Source of the DNA: Hypomesus transpacificus
Taxonomy: Eukaryota > Chordata > Actinopteri > Osmeriformes > Osmeridae
DNA length: 64,000 nucleotides
Reading direction: 5' to 3'
Assembly: GCF_021917145.1 (NCBI RefSeq)
Contig: NC_061077.1
Coordinates: forward strand, 10,156,083 to 10,220,082
This document shows positions 41,681 to 54,500 of the stretch, piece after piece. The notes below the pieces were generated by a model. That model saw nothing but the letters and a program-made list of their open reading frames with translations. It did not search any database and was not told the origin of the DNA. Position 1 is the first letter of the stretch, and each line of letters starts with the position of its first letter. Position numbers and translations under genes: made by a program.

Positions 41681-42880
41681 GGACTGCTGCTTGGCAGAGG
41701 ATCGGTTGGAGCTAGCTTAGCCTCACTAGAAGACCAAATGGAGACCAACACTATGGAACACCACAGCACAGACTCATTACAGGGACTTCAATGCTTGTTC
41801 TTTTAAGAACACATTTTTTATTGTTTGAGATTAATTAGCATTGTTTTGGGTCATTCTAGCTTCTTTGTGATAATTAGTTGATTTTTAGTATATTCAATTT
41901 TAAAATAATTAATATTACCTTTGGTAGTGCACTTAGTATGTCATTTGTGTATTAAGCCAGATCTCTTTAAATAAGTGACACGCAGTCAAGAAACTAATGA
42001 CTATCATTAATGTTGTTTGTATCATGTACTGTACCGCAACTAATCAAGCCGTGTTTCCAACTGGATTTATACTTTTAATCTTATGTTAATGTGTCAGTGT
42101 TACATTTAATGGATTGAGACACTGTGAGCAAATCTTGTTTGTTATTAATGTTATTTATGAGAATTTCTGTTATGTAATAGAAATTAAATTAGTAAAATGT
42201 GCAGAATTTGGCTTTGACTTGGTCAGTACATTGCAGATATATGTTTTGCAGCCTTGATCATTTCTTAATTTTGCCTTTTTTATTGGACCTCATAACCTTA
42301 ATTTATAATTTGTGTAGTATATTTAACATGTTGTAAACATTGTAAAATTTTATGACATATTAGGTTGTGTAATTCAAAGGAAAACAATGCACCGTTCCTT
42401 CCTTATCTTATGTGAGGTGTTTGGATGCATGTGTCTAGGAGGATAGCCTGTCAGGGTGGTTTCTGAAGACTGGCGATGAAAGGTTTGATCAGTATTACTG
42501 GTAAGAAAGTCTGTGTCTATTATTTGTTGCACAGAACAAAAGACTGTTTGGAAATATTAAGGATCTTGTCATGTAGAGTGATGTTGTATGTGAATTTGTC
42601 AGTGTACCCAGTCAAGCTCTGATTTGGTAGCTCACAGTACCTTAACAGTAAACCCCAGTGCACATAGATCCTCTTCAAATGGTGATATTCACTCATTCTT
42701 GAATTGACTTGTGTTGAATATAATGAAAGTGATTCATGAGTATGTGAATTGATGTTAGATATCTGTATTTCAGAAGAAGTTATGGGTTTGGTGAAATGAA
42801 TGTTCCTACATAACTATATTGAAGTGAAGTGCTTCAGTGCAACGCAATGAACTCATATACGCAATAAACTGATTCCTAAA
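41681..42880 (+). other. hipk1: 3' untranslated region of HIPK1 with poly(A) signal at 42863-42868
   Basis: AT-rich non-coding sequence follows the stop codon at 41678-41680. The first convincing AATAAA in a suitable context is at 42863-42868. The 3' end of the converging CCDC42-like gene lies immediately beyond. Earlier A/T-rich stretches near 42180 could serve as minor sites. I see no coding potential or RNA gene in this stretch. Confidence 0.6.
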
Positions 42881-43031
42881 GTGATTCAATGCTCTTAACT
42901 CTTTTTAATTTGAAGAAAAGAAAAAGGTACATGTTATCTTTGAAAATTTGAAAAGTGTAGTAAAATCAGTCTGTACTTCATTGATACAAAACAGTGTCAT
43001 GGACAAGGAAAACTTTGGGGTGTGTGAGGCT

Positions 43032-44922
43032 TCATCGGTGCCCGGCGCCTGGCTGGTCCAGTCGGCTCACTTCCTCCCAGATGGAGATCAGATCAACCAG
43101 GAAGCTCTGGATCTGTCAGGAACGAGGACAACCAATCCACAGAGACATGCTAGCTTATCTAGCAGGATGATACATTTCCAAAAGGTATACAAAACTAGAA
43201 AGACACTGGACAAACTGATATGAGGACAGACGCTAACCAAGTAGGAAGGGAATATAACATCACTTGCCAATGCTACACATTATGTTATTAGTAATTACAT
43301 ATCGTCAGTGTGGATCTGGTGTTCGTCCATGGCCACTTTACAATCCAATATGGGCATACTTTTCTGTACACAGTAAACTGTACCTTATCCAGCTGTTTGA
43401 GTGTGTCGTCTGGGGCTACAGGTGTTTCACCACTGTCTTTGCTCCTCTTGCACACACTCTGGTAAAGGTTCAGGGTAGCCATCTTGATTGTACCCAACAG
43501 CAGCGTCTTCTTGGCAGCTGTATTCTGTATGTGGGCCCATCTTGATTCCTATCCATATAGAAGTAGGCATTGTTTTAGTGTGGCCAAGATTTCAGTCAAC
43601 CAGAAGAAAGTAGATACTATAAATAAAGTATCTAAAAGATCAGTAAACTATCTCTCCATGGGACATTCAATCTGTTAACATGGGTTAATGGTGACTGTGA
43701 TTCTCACCCAGATCATGCCCTCAGCGCGAGCCTTGTCCAGCTGGCTCTGAAGCTGGGCTAGAGTGTTGTTGTAGTGCAGCAGGGTGTCGTGGCTCTGCTC
43801 CATGTAGCGAGCTAGCTGCGTCCTAGAGTTCTCTGTGCTGTCCTGGTTCTGCTGGGTTGTGTGGACCAGGTCCTCTCGGGTCAGCATCAGAGTGTCATAG
43901 CGTGACATCACCTGCCGAACTTCCTGAAACTACAAAGGCAAACGAGAATCCACCAGGTGTGGAATTGGTAAATGTTGTGACATGTAGGTCAATAACACAC
44001 CCTCACATGTTCAACACACCTGTTCCCTAATTCCTACATATTTTTCCAGGTCAACCAAAATTGTCTTGGCCCTACCCAAAGTGACCCACCTGCTCACTGG
44101 CTTGTACCACCTTCTGTAGATATTGGGGGTAGATGGCATTTTTCTTGACTCGTTCCTCCAGACTATCTCTCACTTCAACAAGAGCTTTCACATCCATCTG
44201 AAGGGCCCTCAGGTCCGCCTGCTTCTGATTGGTCAGCTCTCTCTCCCGTCCCGCCTTCTTCACAGCTCGACAGCGCTTTACCTCATTGTCCTTTTCAGAG
44301 GGTGATGTCCCAGGAAGATGAGATAATAAAGATGGTAGAGGTAGCGGTAGCAGTTATTTCATAACCTTGTATTAACTGGCTTTCGGCTACAATGGTTGTA
44401 CTGATCCCAATACCTTTAGAAAGTTGTCAAATTTCTGCAGGTATTCCTTCATCTGGTCCTCCTTCTCTCTGAGCTCCTTCTTGCGGACTTTGAGGGCTCT
44501 AATGGTTGACTCAAAGTCCTGCAAAAGCAGCAAAATGCTACGTGAATGGATATGGGTGGAGAACACGACATCATCACAGTTAAGATATGCTAGTTTTGTT
44601 ATTTCCAGTGGTATAAGCAGGGATTGTATAGATGAGTATGGTATGACCTCTTTTTGCATATTCATGGCATTGTGGACTATCTTGGCCTCCCGTGTCTTCT
44701 GCAGCAAACGGGAAGAAGGTGCCAGTATTTCACCTCCGAAAGACTTGGACTTCCTGTCAAAACACAAAATGGTAACCATATACAGCCATTCCAGTTATAG
44801 GTATTGTGATTCTGGAAGGAAAAGCAGTAATACAGAGCATTCAAAAAGTATAATTACACCAGCTGGTCACGAAGGTTCTCCCCAAAATAACTTTTAAAAT
44901 ATTCAGGCAAATTTACAGACAT
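43032..44922 (-). CDS. ccdc42: CCDC42-family coiled-coil protein (7 exons, 312 aa)
   Basis: Exons on the minus strand: 44858-44922, 44648-44753, 44414-44518, 44090-44290, 43708-43923, 43384-43548, 43032-43112 (939 nt, all phases agree). The protein is almost entirely predicted coiled coil. Family landmarks are [16 protein letters not shown] near the N-terminus, [37 protein letters not shown], and the conserved block [19 protein letters not shown] followed by TLNLYQ, then an end like [15 protein letters not shown]. Human CCDC42 is 316 residues and matches block by block; the paralogue CFAP73 (CCDC42B) matches less well, for example in RYMEQ. CCDC42 is required for sperm head-tail coupling in mouse, and CFAP73 is an axonemal ciliary protein, so a role in cilia or sperm flagella is likely. 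The first exon uses the second of two overlapping GTs (ggt|gtaatt) to keep the frame. Confidence 0.87.
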
Positions 44923-46615
44923 GTTGATGAGCTGTATTATAAAATAAAGATAAAATAAAGATAATATTATTCTGTTAGGCCTTCTACAAAAATGGCCATA
45001 GAATGGCATTGCTAGAATTTTGACTTATAAAATAATAATGGTCTCATAGCAACCATAGTTTAACTAATTAGAACTGAGTAAATGCTGAAAATAAATTAAC
45101 TTGACACAGGAGGACAAAGCTTTTTAGTCCACATGGAGTACAATATATAAAGCTTTGTTAGATTCAGCAGATTAAGCTTTAATGTGGTGACAAAACATTT
45201 CCACAGGTTATTACAATGCAACATTTGAGGAATGCAGATTACAGAACTGCCGAAGCACAGCAAACAGAAGTACTTCTATGGCAGGAATTGATAGGGAACA
45301 GAAATAAACCACAAAACATTTTTTGAATTCACCAATAATAGTAAAATGCACAATGTGTCATCACCTGGATGCCTGAATAAATTATATATTACTCCATTTT
45401 AAGTGAAAAGAAATATAATTGCATACCACACTGTGCCATCTACAACTAAAGCTGTTGTCTGCCAATACGCATCATCTTAAAGCCATCATTGTGTTTGAAT
45501 GATGAATAATATTCAACTAACCCTAACCCTAACCCTCTCATTCATCAGTTTCCATTGAACTCATCGCAAATGACGATTTGCATTAATAGCATTCGTAAAT
45601 TTAGAAAGAATGATAAAATAAGCTATTCAACAAAACGTGTTTATTGTTGGAATTTTAAAACAATGCAGCACTGATTTAGCTTAAATGTGTATATTCTTCA
45701 ATGCACGGTCCAAAATATATTAAGTGTCCTTAAATATTTGAACTGGACAAGCAAATGCATTTTGCAGAAGGGTGAACCCCCCTTACTGGATGTGGTTCGC
45801 CCCTACATGATGACGCGCTGGACTATCCTGGGTAGACACCAAGAACAGGACGGATAAGAGAACCAGAACATCCGTAAGGCCATGCCACAGCAACTTTACA
45901 ATAACACAACAAAATACTTCCCAAATAATGAGGCTTTTGAGTGGTTTCAAAAGAATTGTGCTTCAGTTGGATACTCTGTGTGTATGCCTGTAATTGCATC
46001 ACTTTTTGTTTCATTTCAGCAGCATACATTTTGTAACCCCATTTGACACACATTAAAAGGTGAGAAGATAAATTCAATACACTAAGGTATGTACATTGCT
46101 CTCTTTTTTTTGCAGTTACACAAACTTAATTGTCACTGGATGTTTTCAGTAAAAACTGAGTTTCAACAACAACAACAAAAAGTTGTGCAAGTCCTATCCA
46201 TGAGCTACTGCATTAGTGGGGGAAATAATTGTATCTGTTTCCATTTCCTCATATACATAAAGTTCACAATATATTAACACAAATGAATTATGAAGGTGAC
46301 ACAGTGTCTTGAACGCACCAAATTCCCAACAGACCATTCTCCGTAAGAGGCAATCCAACTGCAGACAGAAGGCAGACCATGGCATGGCTAACTGACAGTC
46401 TGGAGATGAGAGACGTTTTATTCTTAGAGTCAGTGGAGGGGGAGGCATGGGGAACAAGGCTTTAAAAACACACAGAATTGCACACTAGCACATCCCAACA
46501 CTTGAGATTTTCCATTCAGTAAGACAGGCGAGTCTTAGGCTGATTTGGGAGGATGCCCCCAGCCTGTCAGTTGGACAAGGGGACAAGGAAGGGGATTCTT
46601 AATGATCGTTTGTCT
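44923..46615 (-). other. Upstream region of the CCDC42-like gene and 3' UTR of SDF4
   Basis: About 1.7 kb of AT-rich non-coding DNA. The part next to 44922 should carry the CCDC42-like promoter; the part next to 46615 is SDF4 3' UTR down to about 46400. A short run of ccctaa units sits at 45519-45537. I see no gene. Confidence 0.5.
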
Positions 46616-48394
46616 TCAGAACTCCTCGTGTACATTGCGGGCATAGTCCATGAGCTTGCTGCCAGTGAAGTATTCACTGTATTTGAGGATCTCATCCAGC
46701 TCCAGGTTGTGATTCTGGTTCTCATCAGCCACAGCAATCATCTGCTTGGCCTCATTCAGCGCATTGAACTCGTTCATGGGGTCCATGTACTCCTGAACAA
46801 CAGGAAGAACCACAAGGATGAACAGAATAACAGGAAAGACAGGACGGATGAGTTATCAGAAATGTACACAAAACCCCTTGTCACATTAGATCCCAAATGT
46901 TGGCATCATTGTTCACATACATAAGTGCCCATTTTATTCATTATTCGACAGCAACCTATTCTTGGAGACAGTACTACCTCAAGTTCCTCCATGGTAACGA
47001 TGCCATCATGATTAGCATCGATGACGTCTTCAAACTCCTTCTTCCTCTCCTTGACCCAGTCATCGTCAATGTCCTGAGCCTGCTGGTTCTCCACAGTGCC
47101 CATGGGCAAAGAGATGAACTCTGACAGTGTCAGCTGCTTATTACCATCCTGGTCTGCCAGCACAAAACAACACACACCTTGCATTCAGACAGCATTACCT
47201 ACTACTTCTAGTAGTCTCCTTATTCATTTGCCAAGGTAAATCCATGGAACATAGGGTGTGAAGAGACTTCAAACTCATAAGAAAGAGTAGGCATTACCCA
47301 GGTCGCGTACGATCTCTTTGACCATGTATTTGAGCATGCCTCGGCTGTGCTCGGGGTGCAGGAAGGACAGGAACTCGTCCTCGTTGAGCAGCTGGTCTGC
47401 TGGTGGGTTGTCAGCCTGGAACCAGCGATCCTTCAGGCTCTCCAAAACCTCCTGAGCTGCACACACACACACACACACACATCACTTTTGTACATTTGAT
47501 TCATTTAACAGCCTTCGATCCAAAGCAGTAAACAAAAGAAGGCAGAGCAGATGATCATGGATCAGAAGTGGGTCATTCTAAAAGGAAGGTGGTCAGAGCC
47601 AAGCAAATATTCGATTTTTTTTACTGGACACAGTGCAACAATACCATCATCTCAACTACAATATCACATCATTTGCATTATCCAAACACCGATAGCTAAT
47701 ACTTTGTTCTGGACTGCCTTAGGCCAGTCTATTCACAATAGTAGGCAAATCTATCCTCTGGACAGACTAATGCATTACTATTTATATAAATCTTATATAA
47801 TATACAGGCTATGAACAAAAATAAGATGTGTGTTGTGAACTTACTTTCCTCATCTACCTTCAGATCTTCGTTATTCTTAATTTTTTCTGCCATTTCCTTT
47901 TCGTTAAATCCTTTGCTGGCCAAGAATTTGACCCGGTATTCATCCCACGTCACATGACCTGCCGTTGAAGGAAAGAAGAAAAAATGCACAACTTAACATC
48001 TGGGCTTTGGCTGTTGTGTGGTCCAATCCAGGCTGGGCCTGAGGAGCTGAGTGTTTGGTAACGGAGCTAACTCAGCAGAGCCATATGGATGGTCATGTGA
48101 CGAGTGATCCCCTCACCGTCTCCATCTGGGTCGACAGCACGGAAGCTCAACTTGTTCTCCCTCACGGCCTCCTGGAAGTGCTCCTCTGTCTTCTCCATGA
48201 TCCAGCGCTGCATCTCCTTGGCGCTGACACTGTTGTCTTTGTTAAAGTCCACCCTGGGGGGCAGAGGAGCAGCTTGTTCAAACAAGCCCGATCAATACTT
48301 TCAAATCGATACTTAAAAAGCTTTCTGGGATGGAGGGCTGGAAAACATCAGAGCCAGTCTAAATCAGTCGTGTCAGGTTGTGAATGGTTGTAAG

Positions 48395-48426
<32 letters not shown>

Positions 48427-49109
48427 TCAGTATGCCCTGACCACACAGGGCTTCTTTGTGCTATGCACCCAAACCTACTTTTCATACCCAACCTACTTTG
48501 CCTAATGCAAATTGACAAAGATACATGTTGTCTAGGTAGACTAGAGGATCAGAGTCAACATGATGGACCGTTTGTTTCTCATTATAAATCAAACCCCAAG
48601 CTTGCCTTCTTTGCACTTAAGCTTTGATTCCCCAGCATGGGTGAAACTGGGAAAGTGTTCACAGCACAGCAGTAGGTTGTTGTGGACGATCCATTACTAA
48701 CACACATCCAATATGCCTCCACTGTGGCTTTAAATGGTACAACATCAATAACAAATTATTTCACTGATGTATCTGCAAGGAGAAACTTGTCTTACTTAAT
48801 GAAGATATCCATCAGCTTCATCCTGTTCTTCCTCGGCTCAGAATCCTCCTCGAACTCCTCCATCTCTTTTCCAAGGAACACTTCCTGGTGGAAGTCCTTG
48901 TTCAGGTGGCCGTCCATCTCTAGCTTAACTCCATTCAGATGGTCTGGGGGCAGAATCTCGTTGTCGTCTTTGATGGTGGGGTTCTTTTCTTTCAATGATG
49001 ATATATTGACTGCTGGTCGTGCATTGACATCCATGGTATGGAGCAGGGTAAGAAGGGCGATGGACACAGCCAAAAGCTGCCTGCACCAAGCTCTCCGCCA
49101 CACAGACAT
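46616..49109 (-). CDS. sdf4: SDF4 (Cab45): Golgi lumenal EF-hand calcium-binding protein (6 exons, 358 aa)
   Basis: A soluble calcium-binding protein of the CREC family resident in the Golgi lumen, where it helps sort secretory cargo in a calcium-dependent way. Exons: 48796-49109, 48117-48253, 47845-47958, 47298-47456, 46978-47153, 46616-46792 (1077 nt). The start at 49109 ([11 protein letters not shown]) gives a signal peptide with the core [12 protein letters not shown]; the open frame extends upstream to other ATGs, but the length then exceeds human SDF4 (362). [19 protein letters not shown] is the family hallmark. EF-hand loops visible in order: [24 protein letters not shown], a degenerate third, [24 protein letters not shown] and [12 protein letters not shown]. 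The end is HEEF, the family's retention-like tail. A minus-strand AATAAA at 46417-46422 is a likely poly(A) signal. Acceptor of exon 4 is made of a TG repeat (47461-47480). Confidence 0.97.
47461..47480. repeat. sdf4: CA/TG microsatellite at the SDF4 exon 4 acceptor
   Basis: On the minus strand a (TG)10 run is followed directly by cag and the exon starting at 47456. It takes the place of the polypyrimidine tract. Confidence 0.9.
48395..48425. repeat. TG microsatellite in SDF4 intron 1
   Basis: About 15 uninterrupted TG units, not close to a splice site. Confidence 0.9.
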
Positions 49110-51567
49110 CGCCACTGCTTTCCTTAACGGGCGGAAGTACGTTGGGTCATTCAAAACAACCAACTCACAGTTACACGTCACATAAGTAACCCAGCTATGC
49201 TAGCTAGCTAGCTAGGGTTGTATCTAATCTAGTTAGCCTATCTATTTCCAGTCTAGGAATTAACTACATATCATTGAAAAAAAAACAAATGAACGTATAG
49301 GTGATTGTATGTAGCCTACGTTGCTTTACTCTACTAGCTAGTTAGTTTGTCTACTGTAGCGATGGAGGGATTACTCTACTGCAGCTGTGTCAGTCTCAGC
49401 TAGCTAATGTTGTTGGTCAAGTCACCGGAACTGAACTGCGTAGCGAACAAAACAGATCACTCGAAATTAAATGGTAACCTACCTGCCAACGTTACACTCC
49501 AACGACAAATACCCTGAACACAGCACTAAATAGCTACAATAATAATAATAATAAAAAAGGCTAGGTCGCTAGCATTAGCCTAACAGACTAAACCAGAAAC
49601 GCAAACTGTTGTCTAACCGTGTTACTAGTTCCTGTACACGTGGCTTCCCCAGGTTCCTGTACGGATACACCTACCTGCCAAGTGTAATGAGCGTAAACAC
49701 AGCAGGTAATATTTTTCAGTCTAAAGTTCTAGTTCAAAAAATGACAAGATACACAAACTGTGCTGCAACGGTGCCAATCAGACAGATGCGATGGATGCTA
49801 CGTGATACTGTCAGGAAATACAACGAGCTTGTCCGAACCCCATGTTGGTGAGGTCGCCCGGCATCAATACATTTTATTATTTACCTCTGGGTGGCACTAT
49901 ATACTTATTTTACCGAGCTCTCAATAAATACAATAATCAGGTGTATTTGTTCACGTATTTTTATTTAAAAAAAGTGAGGGCATTGAAGAAAGCCGTATTA
50001 GTCTTAGTATTAGTTTTGGGGCTTTGATGGTTTTGTGATCGTGGTCGTTAAGACATTGTTGATAGGCCCACGTTTATTTAATAAACCATGCATCATTATG
50101 TGCCGCAATTTGATCAAGGATGATAATATTTCAGACACGAACAAATTATTGTAGCTAGGCTACAAGTAGACTTTATTTCAACACAACGTAAGTAGGCCTA
50201 TAAGTAAAACTATCTCCTCCCTAACACATGCAGCAGTCGGAATTCATCTTTGGCAATTTGTCAAACAAGAGGTTAAGACAATGCATATACGGTCCGTTTT
50301 CCTACATTAGTTGTCGTTTTTCGTTTGGATCTTAAAACACAAGGCAACTTAGGAGACAGTCACACACACTCACACGGTGAGAGCTAGAGACCAATACACA
50401 CTGTAACTTGTCTTCCAAGGAACCTCCCTAGCTTTCTGAGCATTTCATCTATGAGATAAAACAGAGCTGAACAAACCAATGGGATTGCCAGTTCACTGTT
50501 GAAAAATATAGGCAAGGGTAGGGAGAAGATGGAGTGGGGGAGAGAGAAAGAGGGAGGGAGAGAGGGTGATGATACAACTCCAGTCAGAGCCCTCCTGTAA
50601 GCTCAGTCACAGAGAGGGAGTTTACAGAGACGCACAGGGAGAGTGAGTGTAACGGAGCAAGCAGGGACCTACCACACATGCACATACAAACAGGGCTTTC
50701 TGAAAATGCGCACTTTCTTATACTTGATGAATGAAAACCAGTGAGACGTGAGCTACTGGTTCAATTGGCCAGAAGCCGGAGAAGTTTGATTTTTTTTTTT
50801 AACTTCTTTGTTTCTTTCTGGAGCTGGGAACACATTTACCCTGTAACAGAAGACAGAAGGTCAAAGACTGAGAAAAGTGAACCATCTCCAACTGTTCCTG
50901 GACTTTTCATCTCTCTCCACTCTTGTGAGCAACGTATGTGAGGAGCGACAGATTGAATGCTGAATGGCAGGTCCCACCTCTCCCAACAACTGCACGGTAC
51001 TATGAGGAAGACCAGTCGCCCAGAGTAACATCAAGAGAGAGGTGGGATAGAGAGGATTACTATCCATCTCTATCATTGGACTCCCTCCCACCCACCCCCA
51101 GCTTCGACCGCCCCTCCTCTCCAACTCTCCCATCGCCCCTTGTGTCCCCCCACCCCTCACCCCCCAACAGAGCAGAAAGCGTGAAAAATCTCACTAATGG
51201 GTTTATTTGCTGTCAGATTTGCGCTGATCTGTCATTCCTTTGGACCATTCCACTTGACATTTCATAGCTGAGTAAACCGCCTGGCTTCCAGACTAGAGTT
51301 AGCGGTACCCCAGCAACACTCTGCTTGCTCAGAGCTCATCAGGACCAGAGCAGCAACAGCAGCAGCAGCAGCAGTCAGTCTGACAGCCCCCCTCAGACCC
51401 TCAAGAGACCCTCAGAGCTGCAGCCCTCTCCTTTACCCTACTGAGAGCTCTGCATTAGTGAGCAGGCATCAGGCAGCAGCCTCTGTCTGTCTGACAGAAC
51501 ACAATCCTCCTTAGAGGATTCAGATCATTCTGCACGGATCCTCGTGTTGATTCGGTGGCGAGGGAAG
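49110..51567. promoter_or_regulatory. Divergent intergenic region: SDF4 and C1QTNF12 promoters and leaders
   Basis: The two genes are head-to-head, with 2.46 kb between start codons. The SDF4 side has a GCTA tetranucleotide tract (about 49198-49215) and a TAA/AAT repeat near 49540. The C1QTNF12 side has a purine-rich GAGA stretch (about 50530-50570), an open proline-rich frame (50929-51267) and a CAG repeat (about 51350-51374) that probably lies in the 5' leader. I see no B3GALT6, the single-exon gene found between these two in human. Confidence 0.55.
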
Positions 51568-54500
51568 ATGTGGTGTGGGCCTCTGGCAGTGGTGGCTGCA
51601 GTGTTGTGGACTCAGTGTGTCCTGCTGGAAGGGGTGGATGCCAAGAAGGAGAGGAAGAGGCCAAAGGAGACCAACCCACAGCACACTGAGACTTTCAATG
51701 CTACTCTCTCCAACAGTGAAGAAGTTGGTGGAAGCACCAAGGTAAGGTTGGAATATCTCATAGTCTTTATGACTCTATAGAGACTCTATGACTATGCCCT
51801 TTTGCAACTGGCCTGGTGTAAAATGATCCTCTGAATGCATATGGGTGTTATCTTTAGGGAAGTAGAGTTATTTTGTATTTCATATGTGTACTGCATTTTG
51901 TTATACCTTATGAAGAGTATTCTGGCCCTGTTCATGAAAGTACATGTGCCATAGTTAAAATCAAACCAAAGTGTCTAATATCTCATCCAAACATATGTTA
52001 CCCATCTGAACTACAGTAGTGATTTTTTTGTTGACATTGTCACTTGGACTTTATACAAGATACTGCAGTACGAGTAGAAGATATGTTCTAGGTGAAAACC
52101 CAGTGTAGGACAGGTGTGCCCTAATGGGTCAAGCCTCAGACAGTGAAACAGTCTCAGATGTGTGAAAGAATAAATGGATGACTTCCTGAGGAATGTCAGG
52201 AATGTGCACATCCAAAGACTGATCAATGCATCAATTAGTCCTCACAATGTGTGTCTGCCACCAATTTTCCAGACTATCATGTTTAAGGAGTATTGATGAA
52301 TCAAGACACATGCGGGTAACCTAAATGGAGACAATTGTAATTTCCCAAAACTTGGTATGGCACATGATCAGAATACATGTCAAACTGTGCAGCTGTAGTT
52401 TGTAAGATTTGGCAGGTTAAGGAAAAACGTAATTGTTGATATTTGAAAAAAATAATGCACACTGTATGCTTTCAAGCAAAATTAGGTTTCAACAAAGTTT
52501 CCTTTTTGAAAACAACACTTGATCTTTGACATTGCTGTTTATTGGTATATTGCTGGTGTTTCATATTTGTATGGGTTTCCATGGGCTATTTGTTTTGCTT
52601 TCAGCCCACCCGTTGTGTTGGCATTCTCAAATTACTCTTTCTGACCCATCCCCATTACACCAAACCTCCCTCCCTGACTCCTTCAGGTTGTCTCTGGAGG
52701 TCAGTTCTCTTGGCAGCATCTCCAACATTTTTTTCCAACCATGAGGTGATCTCTGTATTCTTAAAAACACATGAGCTCTGCAGCTCGTTGTGGCATGGCA
52801 GTGTTTATTTGGCTTGATTCACCCTGTAAAAGCAGCGGCTATGAAGGATGACCTTGTGTCAACCCTCAGGCTGCTGCAGATTGCACCCCGTTGGGACTTG
52901 ACTTCTCTCTCCCATCCCAAGAGGGGGTGTCTTTGCCTCCACGAGCCTTCTGCAGTTTCCCCCTTAGCTCGACAGGCCTACTGCCATGATGTAATTCCTG
53001 GGAAAGTTAGGTGGGTAGATATTTAAAGACCTTTGGCTATACTTTTCCCAGCCCATTGATTCTGTCATTCACAGGCCGGTCTGACTCCGCTGTGTCTGGG
53101 ACATCCGATAGGGGCGGTGCGGCCTCGAAAACTGGGGCAGCATGCCGTGTAAGCCCCTCACAAAGCCCCATAGAAAGGGTCCTGAAAGAGGACACCTCGA
53201 CAAGGATTAGCCCCCTGTGCCCCCCTCACTTACATTCTTTTCATCTCGTCTCCCACAATCTTAGGGTAATGACATAATCACTCCTAAGACCCAATGTTAT
53301 GCCAGATAGTGTCTCTGCCAAACACTGTCACCTCTGATGAGGACTTGGCTTTTAAGCTCAAATCTTAAAGGTTAAGAAGGGCCTGTTCAAGGTTGGAAAA
53401 TGTATACAGTACGTAGCATAGCCCCGCTCTGTCTGGAATTTAGTGAGACTACACACCGTGTATACTGCATGTAATGTTTTGCTTAATGGTGCCAACTGAA
53501 GTTCATTTTCCCAATTTTCTCACCTCACACATCTGTACCTATGATGTCTTGTAGAAAACAACAATTTATTATTGGAGTTGTCTTGGCAGGGTATAAAACA
53601 AGTATTTTCAAGAAAACCAAGGGTTTATACATTTACATGTTTTTTCTTTTGCCCAGTGGAAACTTGCGATGGCATTCATTTTCTATCTGGCATATCCCCA
53701 GTGTGGACTGTTGGCAGGGTGCAGCAGACTACATTCCACAAGAGATTTTCCATTTGAAATTGATCACAATAGTGAGGTGTGGAGTGGTGCACTGAGTGAA
53801 GTTTTGGGATACGTGATTAAATATTTTCAGTTTTACTGGAAAGGTGTGGGGTTTAATTATATTCAAGCCACAAAACATGCAACTGATAAAAATGTAAGTA
53901 TGCAAAATGTGTTTTATTTCCCTCCTTTCTGAGAGGGAGATATAGTGAGAGATATCAGCAGAGGTCTCTATGATGGCAGTAATTGAGGCAGTTAGGTCAA
54001 ACATCACGCCTAGCCTGTTGAGTAATGGCTAAGGTCTGCCCTAAGGGAGGGTTTGTGTTTCCCTTCCTCTCATCCACAATGATGATTAATGCAGGGGTAT
54101 ATAGGACCTTTTTGATCTGGCGCCCCTACCACAGGGGAATGGGTCGATCCCACAGGATACAGCCTCACTGCCACAGACACATCTCTCTCTGAGGCTAAAG
54201 GTGTACCCAGTCTAGCCTCCCCACCAAGTCCAAACCCCCATACTCATTCAGAGACTGAAACACAACATAGAGAGTGTGTTTTGGAGACCCATGTTGTCTC
54301 CTTTAATGGTGTGAACGTCAAAACGGGCCATGCTTATTTAACACCACATGATTAATCACTGAACTCATTGAAATCTGAACAATAATAAACGATCGTTTGT
54401 CATTACATCTGAAATCTGCAAGTAAAATAAACTGTCAGGAGGATATTCCTTTGCGCTTCATTAAATTTGCCAGAAATACTGCTCCTTTTTACACATCAGG

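Noticed and set aside
49687..49851. A 54-codon ATG frame (MSVNTAGNIFQSKVL...) upstream of SDF4.
   Set aside because: No family resemblance, no exon signals and no nearby poly(A) signal; probably chance.
49110..51567. Possible B3GALT6 gene between SDF4 and C1QTNF12, as in human.
   Set aside because: No long single-exon frame or galactosyltransferase motif is present on either strand.
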